64,000 bases of DNA, taken from Ureibacillus yapensis (GTDB lineage: Bacteria; Bacillota; Bacilli; Bacillales_A; Planococcaceae). A program made the position numbers and the translations under genes. The stretch lies in contig NZ_QWEI01000005.1 in the NCBI RefSeq assembly GCF_003515775.1, positions 124,001 to 188,000 of the forward strand, given 5' to 3'. Below the pieces are notes generated by a model. That model did not search any database and had not been told where the DNA came from. It worked only from the letters and a program-made list of their open reading frames with translations. Below are positions 18,167 to 26,893 of this stretch, piece by piece (within the stretch, counting starts at the first letter, position 1; every line of letters begins with the position of its first letter).

Positions 18167-19168
18167 ATGGGAAGAATAACGATCAATGATGTAGCAAAAG
18201 AAGCAAGTGTATCCAAAAGTACCGTTTCCCAGTTTCTCAATAACCGTTACGAATATATGAGTGAAGAAACAAGGGGGAAGATTGCAAAAGCAATCGAAAA
18301 ATTAAACTACCAGCCCAATATTGTGGCGAGAAGTTTAAAACAAAAGTCTACCAAAACGATTGGCGTCATTGTTGCCAATATCGTCCACACATTCTCGACG
18401 CATATTATCAACCAGCTTGAAATGCATTTCCATGAACAGGGATTTAATATCATGGTTTGCAATGCCGGTGACGAACCGAAACGGGAACGGGAACATATAG
18501 AGATGCTGATTGCAAAACAAGTCGATGGAATAATAGCATTTCCTACCGGGGGCAATATTGACTTATATAAACGGCTTTATGAATCCAGGTTTCCGATTGT
18601 ATTCATAGACCGCAAAATTGATAGTCTTCCGATTCCAAGCGTCTTGCTTGATAACCTGCTGGCAAGCTCCATGGCGGTTGATGCCTTTGTAAAGAAGGGA
18701 TACAAACAAATTGCCATTATTACAAACTCGATCGATCAGCCAATTACACCGAGGATTGAACGCCTTGCCGGGTTTAAGGAAGCCTTGGAAAAACAGGGCC
18801 TTCCAATAACGGAACAGCATATTAAGGCGGTTCCTGTGGATGAGGTGCAAGAAACAATCGAGATGTTAATGAAGGATATAAAACCTGATGCCATTTTGGC
18901 TGCAAATGACCGTGTGTTAATCGAGCTGCTGCGCTATGTAAGGAAAAAGGGGTTAAAAATCCCACAAGATCTAGGTGTGATTGGAATAGATGAGGTTCCA
19001 TATGCCTCCTTTTTTGAGCCGCCGATCAGCACGATTGAACAGCCTGCAGATCAAATTGCATTACAAGCTTCAACCATACTAGTTAAACAGATATCAAATC
19101 AATATGAATCAAACTCACAGTCTATTTATAGATTCGATCCACTATTAAATGAACGACAATCTTACTAA
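18167..19168 (+). CDS. LacI-family repressor of the sugar-acid operon (KdgR-like)
   Basis: A 333-residue LacI-type regulator. The N-terminal helix-turn-helix is INDVAKEASVSKSTVSQFLN, followed by the hinge YQPNIVARSLKQKSTKTIG. The rest is a periplasmic-binding-protein-like effector domain, with DGIIAFPTGG and VIGIDEVPYASFFEPPISTI. It lies inside the operon three bases after uxuB. By location it should bind the inverted repeat at 14589-14611, autoregulating the operon; KDG or a related sugar acid is the likely inducer, by analogy with KdgR. Confidence 0.9.
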   Translation: MGRITINDVAKEASVSKSTVSQFLNNRYEYMSEETRGKIAKAIEKLNYQPNIVARSLKQKSTKTIGVIVANIVHTFSTHIINQLEMHFHEQGFNIMVCNAGDEPKREREHIEMLIAKQVDGIIAFPTGGNIDLYKRLYESRFPIVFIDRKIDSLPIPSVLLDNLLASSMAVDAFVKKGYKQIAIITNSIDQPITPRIERLAGFKEALEKQGLPITEQHIKAVPVDEVQETIEMLMKDIKPDAILAANDRVLIELLRYVRKKGLKIPQDLGVIGIDEVPYASFFEPPISTIEQPADQIALQASTILVKQISNQYESNSQSIYRFDPLLNERQSY

Positions 19169-19191
19169 ACAAAGAGGAAAATGGTGACAAC

Positions 19192-20529
19192 ATGGAAGCG
19201 ATTTCACAGTACTTACCGATTATTTGGGTTGCACTTGGTGTAGCGTTATTATTGTTTCTGAATATGAAAGTCAAGCTTAATAGTATGCTGGCTTTATTAA
19301 TTGTAGCAATTCTTGTTGGGCTGTTGAACGGCATGTCTTTAATGGATGTTGTTGCAACGGTTAAAACTGGATTTGGAAGTACGCTGGGCAGTTTAGCGAT
19401 CATTATCGCGATGGGAGCCGTATTAGGGAAGCTAATGGTTGACTCAGGTGCTGCCCAGCAGGTTGCATCGACATTGCTGCGAAAATTTGGTGTTCGCAAT
19501 GTCGAGTGGGCAATTGTTATTGTTGGGATGATTTTTGGGATTTCGGTATTCTACGAAGTAGCCTTCATCATTCTGGCGCCTTTAGTAATCAGTATTGCAA
19601 TAGAGGCGAAAATCCCGTATATGCGTCTGGGAATGACGATGGTAGCAGCTGCTACATTGGCTCATAGTCTTTTCCCGCCTCAGCCCGGCCCCGTTGCTTT
19701 GGTAGAAGCATATGGAGCGGACATGGGAATGGTTTATATTTTGGGAATTGTGGTATTCATTCCTGCTGTAATCGTTGGGGGAATCATTCTGCCAAGATTA
19801 CTGAAAAATCTGGATAAGCCGGTTCCGCCGCTTATAAAAAAAGAAAAGGAACTAGCGGAATCAGAACTGCCGAGTTTCTTTACAAGTTTATTTATCCCTC
19901 TATTGCCGGCAATCATTATTACGATCGGCACGATATGGAAAATGTTTATCGAAGAAGGTTCCAATACATATGAACTGATTAGTTTCTTTGGTAGTGCAGA
20001 GATTAGTATGATCCTGGCGGTATTAATTGCCATTTATGTACTTGGCATTCGCCGTGGCCGACCAATGAAGAGTGTTATGGAATCATTTTCCAAAGCAATC
20101 GAAGGGATTGCGATGGTTGTGTTTATCGTTGGTTCGGGCGGCGCTTTTAAACAAGTGATCCTGGATTCAGGGGTAGGCGACACGATTGCACATTTAATGG
20201 AGAATTCAAGTATGTCGCCATTAATCATGGCCTGGCTAATCACCGCGATGATCCGTATTGCAACAGGTACAGGAGTAGTTTCGGCTGTAACGGCAGCGGG
20301 CATTGTAGGTCCGTTGATTCCGATGTTTGATGTGAACCCGGTATTGATGGTACTAGCAACCGCAGCGGGCAGCAACACGATTACTCACGTAAATGATGCC
20401 TCTTTCTGGCTGTTTAAAGAGTATTTCAATTTATCGATAAAAGAAACATTTAAAACATGGGGCTTGTTATTGTTCACAAGTTCAATCGTTGGTTTATGTG
20501 TTGTATTGATATTAGATCTATTTATTTAA
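19192..20529 (+). CDS. GntP-family sugar-acid permease
   Basis: A 445-residue inner-membrane transporter of the gluconate:proton symporter family, with about 12-13 hydrophobic segments. Family signatures include FGSTLGSLAIIIAMGAVLG, FYEVAFIILAPLV, AHSLFPPQPGPVA and GTGVVSAVTAAGIVGP. As the last gene of the operon it most likely imports the substrate. GntP members take gluconate, idonate, fructuronate and related acids; fructuronate or mannonate is the best inference here. AAAGAGGAAAATGG precedes ATG 19192. Confidence 0.9.
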   Translation: MEAISQYLPIIWVALGVALLLFLNMKVKLNSMLALLIVAILVGLLNGMSLMDVVATVKTGFGSTLGSLAIIIAMGAVLGKLMVDSGAAQQVASTLLRKFGVRNVEWAIVIVGMIFGISVFYEVAFIILAPLVISIAIEAKIPYMRLGMTMVAAATLAHSLFPPQPGPVALVEAYGADMGMVYILGIVVFIPAVIVGGIILPRLLKNLDKPVPPLIKKEKELAESELPSFFTSLFIPLLPAIIITIGTIWKMFIEEGSNTYELISFFGSAEISMILAVLIAIYVLGIRRGRPMKSVMESFSKAIEGIAMVVFIVGSGGAFKQVILDSGVGDTIAHLMENSSMSPLIMAWLITAMIRIATGTGVVSAVTAAGIVGPLIPMFDVNPVLMVLATAAGSNTITHVNDASFWLFKEYFNLSIKETFKTWGLLLFTSSIVGLCVVLILDLFI

Positions 20530-20537
20530 TAAATTTG

Positions 20538-20566
20538 GCCGCTCGTTATAACGGGCGGTTTTTTGT
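20538..20566 (+). terminator. Terminator of the sugar-acid operon
   Basis: CCGCTCGTT pairs with AACGGGCGG (one G-U) around a short TAT-containing loop, then TTTTTTG. It closes the island before radA. Confidence 0.88.
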
Positions 20567-20719
20567 TTTTTCTGTATTTCGTTTTGGAGTCGAGTGTGTA
20601 AATTAAAGGTTGCTTTTGCTGCTGTTAAAATAATGGGGCCGGAATTTGTGTATCGTTAGGCAGTTTGAAGTGTTGTCATGTACAATTAATCTAGGAACTA
20701 ACTTAAAAGGAGAGACACG

Positions 20720-22096
20720 ATGGCAAAAAAGAAAACGAAATTTTGTTGTAATTCCTGTGGCTATGAATCTCCAAAATGGATGGGGCGCTGCCCGGGCTGT
20801 GGGGGCTGGAATACGTTTGTTGAGGAAGTGGAAGTAGTAACCAAGGGGCCAAGAGGGGCTTTTCAGCATTCCAAGGCGGTTTCTCAAAAAGCGACGCCTA
20901 TCATTGATATAGAAACTTCGGAAGAACCGCGCGTGACAACGGAAATGGAAGAGTTAAACCGTGTGTTGGGTGGAGGAATTGTGCCGGGTTCGCTCGTACT
21001 GATCGGCGGGGATCCGGGTATTGGGAAGTCCACCCTGTTAATGCAAGTATCTGCCCTTCTTTCAAATAAAGGGCACCGCGTTTTGTACATATCGGGAGAG
21101 GAATCAATGCGCCAGACAAAGCTTCGTGCATCGCGTTTAGGCGTTCAATCGCCGGAGCTTTACATCTATTCTGAAACGAATCTGGAATCGATCAATCAAA
21201 CGATTGAAGAAGTGCGGCCAAAGTTCGTGATTATCGATTCGATTCAAACAATTTACCATCCAGAAGTAACGAGCGCTCCAGGAAGTGTTTCTCAAGTGCG
21301 TGAATGTACGGCTGAGTTGATGCGCATTGCCAAAACACAAGGAATTGCCGTCTTCTTGGTAGGACATGTGACGAAAGAGGGGCAAATTGCAGGCCCTCGT
21401 TTATTGGAGCATATGGTTGATACGGTTCTTTATTTCGAAGGGGAACGCCATCATACGTACCGAATTTTGCGAAGCGTAAAAAACCGTTTCGGTTCAACGA
21501 ATGAAATTGCCATTTTTGAAATGGTCCAAGCTGGACTGAAAGAAGTTTTGAACCCTTCCGAATTGTTCCTGGAAGAACGAACATATGAGTCGGCAGGTTC
21601 AACGATTGTTGCCTCCATGGAAGGAACTAGACCAATCTTGGTTGAAATTCAATCGCTCGTAACACCGACAAGCTTTAATTATCCGAAACGGATGGCGACA
21701 GGAGTTGACCAGAACCGCGTACAATTGTTAATGGCTGTGCTGGAAAAACGCATGGGCATGCTATTGCAAGCGCAGGATGCTTATATTAAAGTGGCGGGTG
21801 GCGTTAAACTCGATGAACCGGCAATAGACCTGGCAGTGTTAACATCGATTGTATCAAGCTTTAAAGATCAGGCTGTAAAGGCCACGGACTGTTTTATTGG
21901 CGAAGTCGGATTAACTGGAGAAGTTCGCCGTGTATCAAGGATTGAACAGCGGGTGCAAGAAGCGGCAAGACTAGGATTCCAACGTGTTTTTATCCCAGCT
22001 TCCAACCAGGGAGGATGGGATTATCCTCAAGGGATTCAAGTGGTTGGTGTGGAAACGATCAACGAAGCATTGAGAGCGTGTTTTTCGGATTTATAG
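20720..22096 (+). CDS. radA: DNA repair protein RadA (Sms)
   Basis: A 458-residue RecA-related branch-migration helicase in recombinational repair and transformation. It starts with a zinc finger ([10 protein letters not shown]...CPGCGGW). A RecA-like ATPase has Walker [11 protein letters not shown] near 95. The RadA-specific [10 protein letters not shown] motif follows near 255. A Lon-like domain ends the protein, with [15 protein letters not shown] and EVGLTGEVR. Full length. It begins the conserved radA-yacL-ispD order, but terminators on both sides make it a separate transcript from the sugar operon. AAAGGAGAG precedes ATG 20720. Confidence 0.97.
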   Translation: MAKKKTKFCCNSCGYESPKWMGRCPGCGGWNTFVEEVEVVTKGPRGAFQHSKAVSQKATPIIDIETSEEPRVTTEMEELNRVLGGGIVPGSLVLIGGDPGIGKSTLLMQVSALLSNKGHRVLYISGEESMRQTKLRASRLGVQSPELYIYSETNLESINQTIEEVRPKFVIIDSIQTIYHPEVTSAPGSVSQVRECTAELMRIAKTQGIAVFLVGHVTKEGQIAGPRLLEHMVDTVLYFEGERHHTYRILRSVKNRFGSTNEIAIFEMVQAGLKEVLNPSELFLEERTYESAGSTIVASMEGTRPILVEIQSLVTPTSFNYPKRMATGVDQNRVQLLMAVLEKRMGMLLQAQDAYIKVAGGVKLDEPAIDLAVLTSIVSSFKDQAVKATDCFIGEVGLTGEVRRVSRIEQRVQEAARLGFQRVFIPASNQGGWDYPQGIQVVGVETINEALRACFSDL

Positions 22097-22119
22097 TATA
22101 GAAGCAGCCTAAAGAAAAA

Positions 22120-22164
22120 TAATGCCTGTATATTCAATTTTGCTATATATGGGCATTTTTCCTT
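22120..22164 (+). terminator. Terminator after radA
   Basis: AAATGCC-TG-TATAT pairs with ATATA-TG-GGCATTT, followed by TTTCCTTTT. The bases from 22165 to 22316 are an AT-rich promoter region with a TATAAT at 22288-22293 but no convincing -35. Confidence 0.7.
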
Positions 22165-22316
22165 TTAATTTTGGGTAAAAATAGAACATACTCTAATTTA
22201 CACACTAAATTTTTGCTTCAAAAATGTTTTTCTCTTGAATGCGAAAATTTTGGAGCCTAACATAACGCAAAGCTATTGTGAACTATGTATAATTAATAAG
22301 AAAAGGAGGTGTTGGC

Positions 22317-23408
22317 ATGTTAAAAAGAGTGATTCAAGTTGCTTTTTTATTGATCGGGGGAGCGTTAGGTTTTGTTTTCTTACCGCCATTATACGAATTC
22401 ATTAATTTATCATCTAATCCATGGCTTAACAATCCATATGTATCGGTAGCATTAGGAGCACTTTTATTGTTCGTTTTATCATTTGCATTATCGGATTATT
22501 TCGTAAAGCTCATTGTTTGGATGGAAGGTATTTTATTTAAAATTCCGGCAGCCGATTTATTGTTCGGAACGTTGGGGTTAATTGTTGGTTTGATTGTCGC
22601 TTACTTAATCGGCTTTGCTGTTCAACGAATCCAAATCCCAATTGTCACAGAGGTATTGCCTATTCTTTTATCCATTTTGCTGGGGTATTTAGGGTTCCGA
22701 TTTGGCTTTGCAAAACGCGATGAACTCAGCCAGATGTTTTCAAAATCGAATCCATCACAAAAGAAAAAATCATCCGAATCGAGCGGCGCATTAGCAGAAA
22801 CAAAGCAGCTTTATAAACTGCTTGATACAAGCGTCATCATTGATGGCCGCATTGCTGATATTTCTTCCACGGGCTTTATCGAAGGGACATTGATTGTGCC
22901 TCAGTTTGTATTAACGGAACTGCAGCATATTGCCGACTCATCGGACACATTAAAGCGTACAAGAGGCCGTAGAGGGTTGGATATGCTGAAGAAGCTGCAA
23001 GACGAACGGGCAACCACGGTCCAAATTTCAGAGGAAGACTTTGAAGATGTGCAAGAGGTGGATTTAAAGCTGGTGCGGCTTGCCAAAAAAATGGGCGCAC
23101 AAATTTTGACAAACGATTTCAACTTAAACAAAGTGTGCGACTTGCACCATGTTCAAGTGCTGAACATCAATGATCTTGCAAACGCCGTGAAGCCGGTGGT
23201 TATTCCGGGAGAAGATATGCAGGTGGTCGTGATCAAAGATGGAAAAGAACAAAATCAAGGCGTTGCGTATTTGGATGATGGAACGATGATTGTTGTGGAA
23301 GGCGGCCGAAGCTTTATCGGGCAATCGATTGCTGTAACCGTAACAAGTGTACTCCAAACATCGGCAGGACGCATGATATTTGCTAAACCAAAAGATCAAG
23401 TAGCTTAA
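22317..23408 (+). CDS. yacL: YacL: membrane PIN/TRAM-domain protein
   Basis: A 363-residue protein with four predicted N-terminal membrane helices (about 5-23, 38-58, 72-105, 112-135). A PIN nuclease-like domain begins KLLDTSVIIDGRIADI, with the conserved aspartates and LTNDFNLNKVCD near the end. The C-terminal TRAM domain (about 300-360) contains EGGRSFIGQSIAVTVTSVLQT. PIN-TRAM proteins of this type are conserved beside radA in Bacillales, but the exact RNA substrate is not settled. AAAAGGAGGTG gives a strong ribosome binding site. Confidence 0.93.
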   Translation: MLKRVIQVAFLLIGGALGFVFLPPLYEFINLSSNPWLNNPYVSVALGALLLFVLSFALSDYFVKLIVWMEGILFKIPAADLLFGTLGLIVGLIVAYLIGFAVQRIQIPIVTEVLPILLSILLGYLGFRFGFAKRDELSQMFSKSNPSQKKKSSESSGALAETKQLYKLLDTSVIIDGRIADISSTGFIEGTLIVPQFVLTELQHIADSSDTLKRTRGRRGLDMLKKLQDERATTVQISEEDFEDVQEVDLKLVRLAKKMGAQILTNDFNLNKVCDLHHVQVLNINDLANAVKPVVIPGEDMQVVVIKDGKEQNQGVAYLDDGTMIVVEGGRSFIGQSIAVTVTSVLQTSAGRMIFAKPKDQVA

Positions 23409-23437
23409 TGTGGCATAAGGATTAGGAAGTGGAGAAT

Positions 23438-24121
23438 ATGCAATATGAAGTAGTGCTCCCCGCAGCAGGAAGCGGAAAGCGGATGGGTGCCGGCCAAAAC
23501 AAGTTATTTCTCTTGCTTGAAGATAAACCGATTTTGATTCATACATTGGAAGTCTTTCAGGATGACGAAAATTGCACCGGCATTTGGCTTGCAGTCAAAC
23601 CGGAAGAACGAGGCTTTATCCAGCAGTTGCTGAAGAAATTTCATATAACAAAAGTGAAAGGGTTGCCAAATGGCGGCGAGGAACGGCAGCATTCCGTGCA
23701 TTCGTGCCTGAAAGAGATGCAGCAAGTGGAAATTGTACTTGTCCATGATGCTGCCAGACCGTTCATTACAAAACCTATCATTGCCCGATTGGTTGAGGCA
23801 GCCTCTGAAAAAGGTGCAGCCATTGCAGGGGTAAGAGCAAAGGATACCATGAAAAAAGTGCGTGATGGAGTCATCGTTGAAACAATCGATCGTGATAGCT
23901 TGTGGATGATCCAGACACCCCAGGCCTTCCAATTTAATTTATTGGCTGAGGCTGAAGACGTTGCAGAAAAGGTTGGATTCCTGGGCACGGATGAAGCGAT
24001 GCTGGTTGAACGCCTTGGGCATGCTGTTCATATTGTTGAAGCCAGCTATGATAACTTAAAAATGACAACAAAAGAAGATTTGGTGCTGGGCGAAGCGATT
24101 TTAAGGAAGCGCGCCTTATAA
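23438..24121 (+). CDS. ispD: 2-C-methyl-D-erythritol 4-phosphate cytidylyltransferase IspD
   Basis: A 227-residue cytidylyltransferase of the MEP isoprenoid pathway: CTP plus MEP gives CDP-ME. The CTP-binding loop is LPAAGSGKRMGAGQNKLF, the central motif is VHDAARPF, and the C-terminal TDEAMLVERLG and TTKEDLVLGEAIL segments are as in the family. I place the start at ATG 23438 with GGAAGTGGAG before it; an in-frame GTG at 23429 lies within that ribosome binding site. It follows yacL by 29 bp. The next pathway gene, ispF, lies 200 bp downstream. Confidence 0.95.
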   Translation: MQYEVVLPAAGSGKRMGAGQNKLFLLLEDKPILIHTLEVFQDDENCTGIWLAVKPEERGFIQQLLKKFHITKVKGLPNGGEERQHSVHSCLKEMQQVEIVLVHDAARPFITKPIIARLVEAASEKGAAIAGVRAKDTMKKVRDGVIVETIDRDSLWMIQTPQAFQFNLLAEAEDVAEKVGFLGTDEAMLVERLGHAVHIVEASYDNLKMTTKEDLVLGEAILRKRAL

Positions 24122-24139
24122 TGCAAGTGTTGAAAATAT

Positions 24140-24168
24140 CCCGTTAACTTTAGGTTGGCGGGCTTTTC
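24140..24168 (+). terminator. Weak terminator-like hairpin after ispD
   Basis: CCCGTTAAC (24140-24148) pairs with GTTGGCGGG (24154-24162) including two G-U pairs, then CTTTTC. Its T-tract is short, so readthrough is likely. Confidence 0.5.
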
Positions 24169-24176
24169 ATCTCTTG

Positions 24177-24222
24177 GAGAAAGCGGAATGCCCCTGCTTG
24201 CAATCCAACGTTATTGGGGAAT
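24177..24222 (+). repeat. Possible degenerate copy of the short dispersed repeat
   Basis: GGAGAAAGCGGAATGCCCC followed by CAATCCAACGTTATTGGGG resembles the short copy at 10117-10178 (AGCGGAGAACGCC ... CATCCAACGCTCGGGGG). Similarity is roughly two thirds by eye and the conserved GCAGCTAGACA ending is missing, so this is tentative. Confidence 0.3.
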
Positions 24223-24321
24223 ATGTTAAGATATGAAGTGGTTATGGTAGATAAACATTATATTGTAAAGGAAGGTGAATGCTGCAAAATCGGTAACTCA
24301 ATCGAGGAAAGCAGCAGGACT

Positions 24322-24801
24322 ATGTTTCGAGTAGGGCAAGGATTTGACGTTCACGCATTTGCAGAGGGACGTCCGTTAATTATAGGCGGGATTGAAATTC
24401 CTCATGAACGTGGGCTTTTAGGGCATTCAGATGCAGATGTATTATTACATACAGTAACCGATGCGGCACTTGGTGCAATTGGGGAAGGAGACATTGGCCG
24501 TCATTTCCCTGATACAGATCCGGAATTTAAAGATGCGGATAGTGCAAAGTTGCTGGAGTATATTTGGAAAATCGTCGAGGAAAAAGGATACGTACTGGGG
24601 AATGTAGATTGTACCATCATGGCACAGCGACCAAAAATGGCTCCTTATATCGAACCGATGCGCAACCGAATTGCCGAGCTTTTAAAAGCAGAGCCGTCGC
24701 AGGTAAATGTGAAAGCGACTACTACCGAGAAGTTAGGTTTTACAGGGCGCGAAGAAGGCATTGCGGCCATGGCCACGATTTTGCTGATTAAAAAGCAATA
24801 A
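24322..24801 (+). CDS. ispF: 2-C-methyl-D-erythritol 2,4-cyclodiphosphate synthase IspF
   Basis: A 159-residue zinc enzyme of the MEP pathway that cyclises CDP-ME 2-phosphate to MEcPP. Metal ligands lie in GQGFDVHAF (Asp8, His10) and [13 protein letters not shown]. Further motifs are [14 protein letters not shown] and the C-terminal [17 protein letters not shown] start at ATG 24322 (MFRVGQGF, the family start), with GAGGAAAG ten bases before. An open frame runs back to 24214, but the extra 36 residues are not conserved. Confidence 0.95.
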   Translation: MFRVGQGFDVHAFAEGRPLIIGGIEIPHERGLLGHSDADVLLHTVTDAALGAIGEGDIGRHFPDTDPEFKDADSAKLLEYIWKIVEEKGYVLGNVDCTIMAQRPKMAPYIEPMRNRIAELLKAEPSQVNVKATTTEKLGFTGREEGIAAMATILLIKKQ

Positions 24802-24940
24802 CAGCAACTAGGAAACGCGAGTATCACTCTGGCTAACGCTGCTTTCTATTTTTGCGAGCGGGTGGTAAAATGTACAAGGTTAAGGAAAGAATTCACTAAA
24901 AGAACTAAAATAACTGAATCACTATAGGAGGCATTTAGAT

Positions 24941-26401
24941 ATGACGAAGGAAGTTCGCGTTCGTTATGCGCCGAGTCCGACTGGATTTTTACACATTGGC
25001 GGAGCACGGACAGCGTTATTTAACTACTTATTTGCTAAACACCACAACGGGAAATTTATCGTACGTATTGAGGATACGGATATCGAACGTAATGTAGAGG
25101 GCGGGGAAGCGTCCCAGCTTGATAACTTGCGTTGGTTGGGCATTATTCCCGATGAATCAATCGATATCGGTGGACCGTACGCACCATACCGCCAAATGGA
25201 ACGTTTAGATGTATATAAAAAACACGCTGAGGAATTGCTTGAGCGCGAAATTGCCTATAAATGTTTCTGTACTTCCGAAGAACTGGAAGCTTCCCGTGAA
25301 GCACAAAGAGCAAGAGGGGTTGCTGCACCAACTTATGATGGGAAATGCCGCCATTTAACAAAAGAAGAGGTAGCGGCAAAAGAAGCAGAAGGAATTCCGC
25401 ACACAATTCGTATGCGCGTTCCTGCTGATACAACATACCGTTTCACGGATTTAGTACGTGGTGAGGTAACATTCGAATCAAAAGACATCGGTGATTGGGT
25501 ACTCGTAAAAGCAAATGGAATTCCGACATATAACTATGCCGTTGTTCTTGACGATCATTTCATGGATATTACGCATGTGTTCCGTGGGGAAGAGCATTTA
25601 TCCAACACACCAAAACAAATGATGATTTTTGATGCATTCGATTGGGAATATCCACAATACGGCCATATGACTTTAATCGTAAATGAAGACCACAAAAAAT
25701 TATCAAAACGTGATGAATCCATTATTCAATTCGTTACACAATATAAAGACCTTGGATTCTTGCCGGAAGCCATGTTTAATTTCTTTGCACTTTTAGGCTG
25801 GTCACCGGAAGGGGAAGAAGAAATCTTCTCAAAAGAACAACTCATTGAAATTTTTGATGAAAAACGTCTTTCCAAGTCACCATCCATGTTCGATAAAAAT
25901 AAACTAACATGGATGAACAATCAATATATTAAGATGCAGCCGCTGGAGAAGGTTGTGGAGTTAGCGCTGCCGCACCTGCAAAAAGCCGGGCTGCTTCCGG
26001 AAGAATTAAATGAAGAGCAGCAAGAATGGGCAACTGCTTTAATCAGCCTGTACCATACACAAATGAGTTATGGTGCGGAAATTGTTGAGCTTTCAAGTTT
26101 ATTCTTTACAGATGAAATCCATTACGATGAAGCTGCGGAGGAAGTATTGGCCGGAGAGCAAATTCCGGAAGTGATGAGTTCCTTCAAAGCACAGCTTGAA
26201 TCATTGGAAAGCTTTGATGCGCCGTCTATTAAAGCGGCCATTAAAGCGGTGCAAAAAGAAACGGGCCATAAAGGGAAAAACTTATTCATGCCAATCCGCG
26301 TAGTAACAACGGGGCAAACGCATGGTCCGGAACTGGCGGATTCCATTGCTTTGATCGGCAAAGAAAAAGCGATTGCGCGCATTGAAAAATACGTAAAGTA
26401 A
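24941..26401 (+). CDS. gltX: Glutamyl-tRNA synthetase
   Basis: A 486-residue class I synthetase that charges tRNA-Glu. The HIGH-type motif is [12 protein letters not shown] near residue 10 and the KMSKS-type motif is KLSKRDES near 250. The anticodon-binding helical domain fills the C-terminal third. In Bacillus this enzyme is non-discriminating and also makes Glu-tRNA-Gln for the amidotransferase; whether that holds here is inference. TAGGAGGCATTTAGATATG gives a clear start. B. subtilis has cysE next in its gltX-cysE-cysS cluster, but here the cysS T-box follows directly. Confidence 0.97.
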   Translation: MTKEVRVRYAPSPTGFLHIGGARTALFNYLFAKHHNGKFIVRIEDTDIERNVEGGEASQLDNLRWLGIIPDESIDIGGPYAPYRQMERLDVYKKHAEELLEREIAYKCFCTSEELEASREAQRARGVAAPTYDGKCRHLTKEEVAAKEAEGIPHTIRMRVPADTTYRFTDLVRGEVTFESKDIGDWVLVKANGIPTYNYAVVLDDHFMDITHVFRGEEHLSNTPKQMMIFDAFDWEYPQYGHMTLIVNEDHKKLSKRDESIIQFVTQYKDLGFLPEAMFNFFALLGWSPEGEEEIFSKEQLIEIFDEKRLSKSPSMFDKNKLTWMNNQYIKMQPLEKVVELALPHLQKAGLLPEELNEEQQEWATALISLYHTQMSYGAEIVELSSLFFTDEIHYDEAAEEVLAGEQIPEVMSSFKAQLESLESFDAPSIKAAIKAVQKETGHKGKNLFMPIRVVTTGQTHGPELADSIALIGKEKAIARIEKYVK

Positions 26402-26412
26402 GGGGAGAATAA

Positions 26413-26440
26413 TTGACTTTTCATCCCCCTGTTGTAAAAT
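26413..26440 (+). promoter_or_regulatory. Sigma-A promoter of the cysS leader
   Basis: TTGACT (26413-26418), a 16-base spacer and TAAAAT (26435-26440), 12 bp after the gltX stop. Transcription would start near 26447, at the beginning of the T-box leader. Confidence 0.75.
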
Positions 26441-26446
26441 GAATAT

Positions 26447-26717
26447 ACTTAAAATAAAGGTTTGAAAACGTTGAGAAGGAGAAGTACGTAGAACATGTTC
26501 TTTTAGAGAAGGTCATCATCGGCTGAAAGTGACCTGGACCGCTGTTTTACGGAAATGCCCCTTTGAGTACTTGGCCGAAAAAGGAGTAGGCTGAGTCGGT
26601 TTGTCCCCGTTACATGGACGATTTGAGAGGGAAGCGATCGGACTGCTTCCAATCAGAGTGGAACCGCGCAAAATGCGTCTCTGTCTTTTCGTATGAAGAG
26701 ATAGAGGCGTTTTTTTT
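26447..26717 (+). promoter_or_regulatory. T-box riboswitch, tRNA-Cys
   Basis: A T-box leader that reads tRNA-Cys charging. The T-box sequence AGAGTGGAACCGCG lies at 26655-26668; its UGGA can pair with the UCCA acceptor end of tRNA-Cys. The specifier loop shows GGAAATGCCCC, with the Cys codon TGC at 26556-26558. Stem I contains AGAGAAGGTCATC and GGCTGAAAGTGACC arms. A terminator follows with arms at 26676-26690 and 26695-26709 (15 bp, three G-U) and eight T residues. Uncharged tRNA-Cys should favour antitermination and cysS expression. Confidence 0.93.
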
Positions 26718-26728
26718 ATTTCTTTTGC

Positions 26729-26870
26729 GGGGCGCTTGCGCTTTTACTAGTGTCCAGCTCCAGCGCCCAGCCCCTCGAGGCGCGGTCTGTCCCTCGGTCG
26801 AAAGCTGAAAAGATGCTTTCGATTCCGGCCTTCCAGCGCTTGTCGGGGCTAGCAGGGCGCTTGCGCTTTT
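26729..26870 (-). repeat. Dispersed modular repeat, copy D (inverted), inside the cysS leader
   Basis: In minus orientation the main copy spans 26751-26870, from TGTCCAGCTCCAGCGCCC to GGGCGCTTGCGCTTTT. An extra end fragment GGGGCGCTTGCGCTTTT lies at 26729-26745, as if a second copy had been lost or joined. Inside is a hairpin TCGAAAGC (26798-26805) / GCTTTCGA (26815-26822) shared with copy A. It lies between the T-box terminator and the cysS ribosome binding site. Confidence 0.82.
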
Positions 26871-26893
26871 AATTTTAAAAAGGAGAGTGTAAT

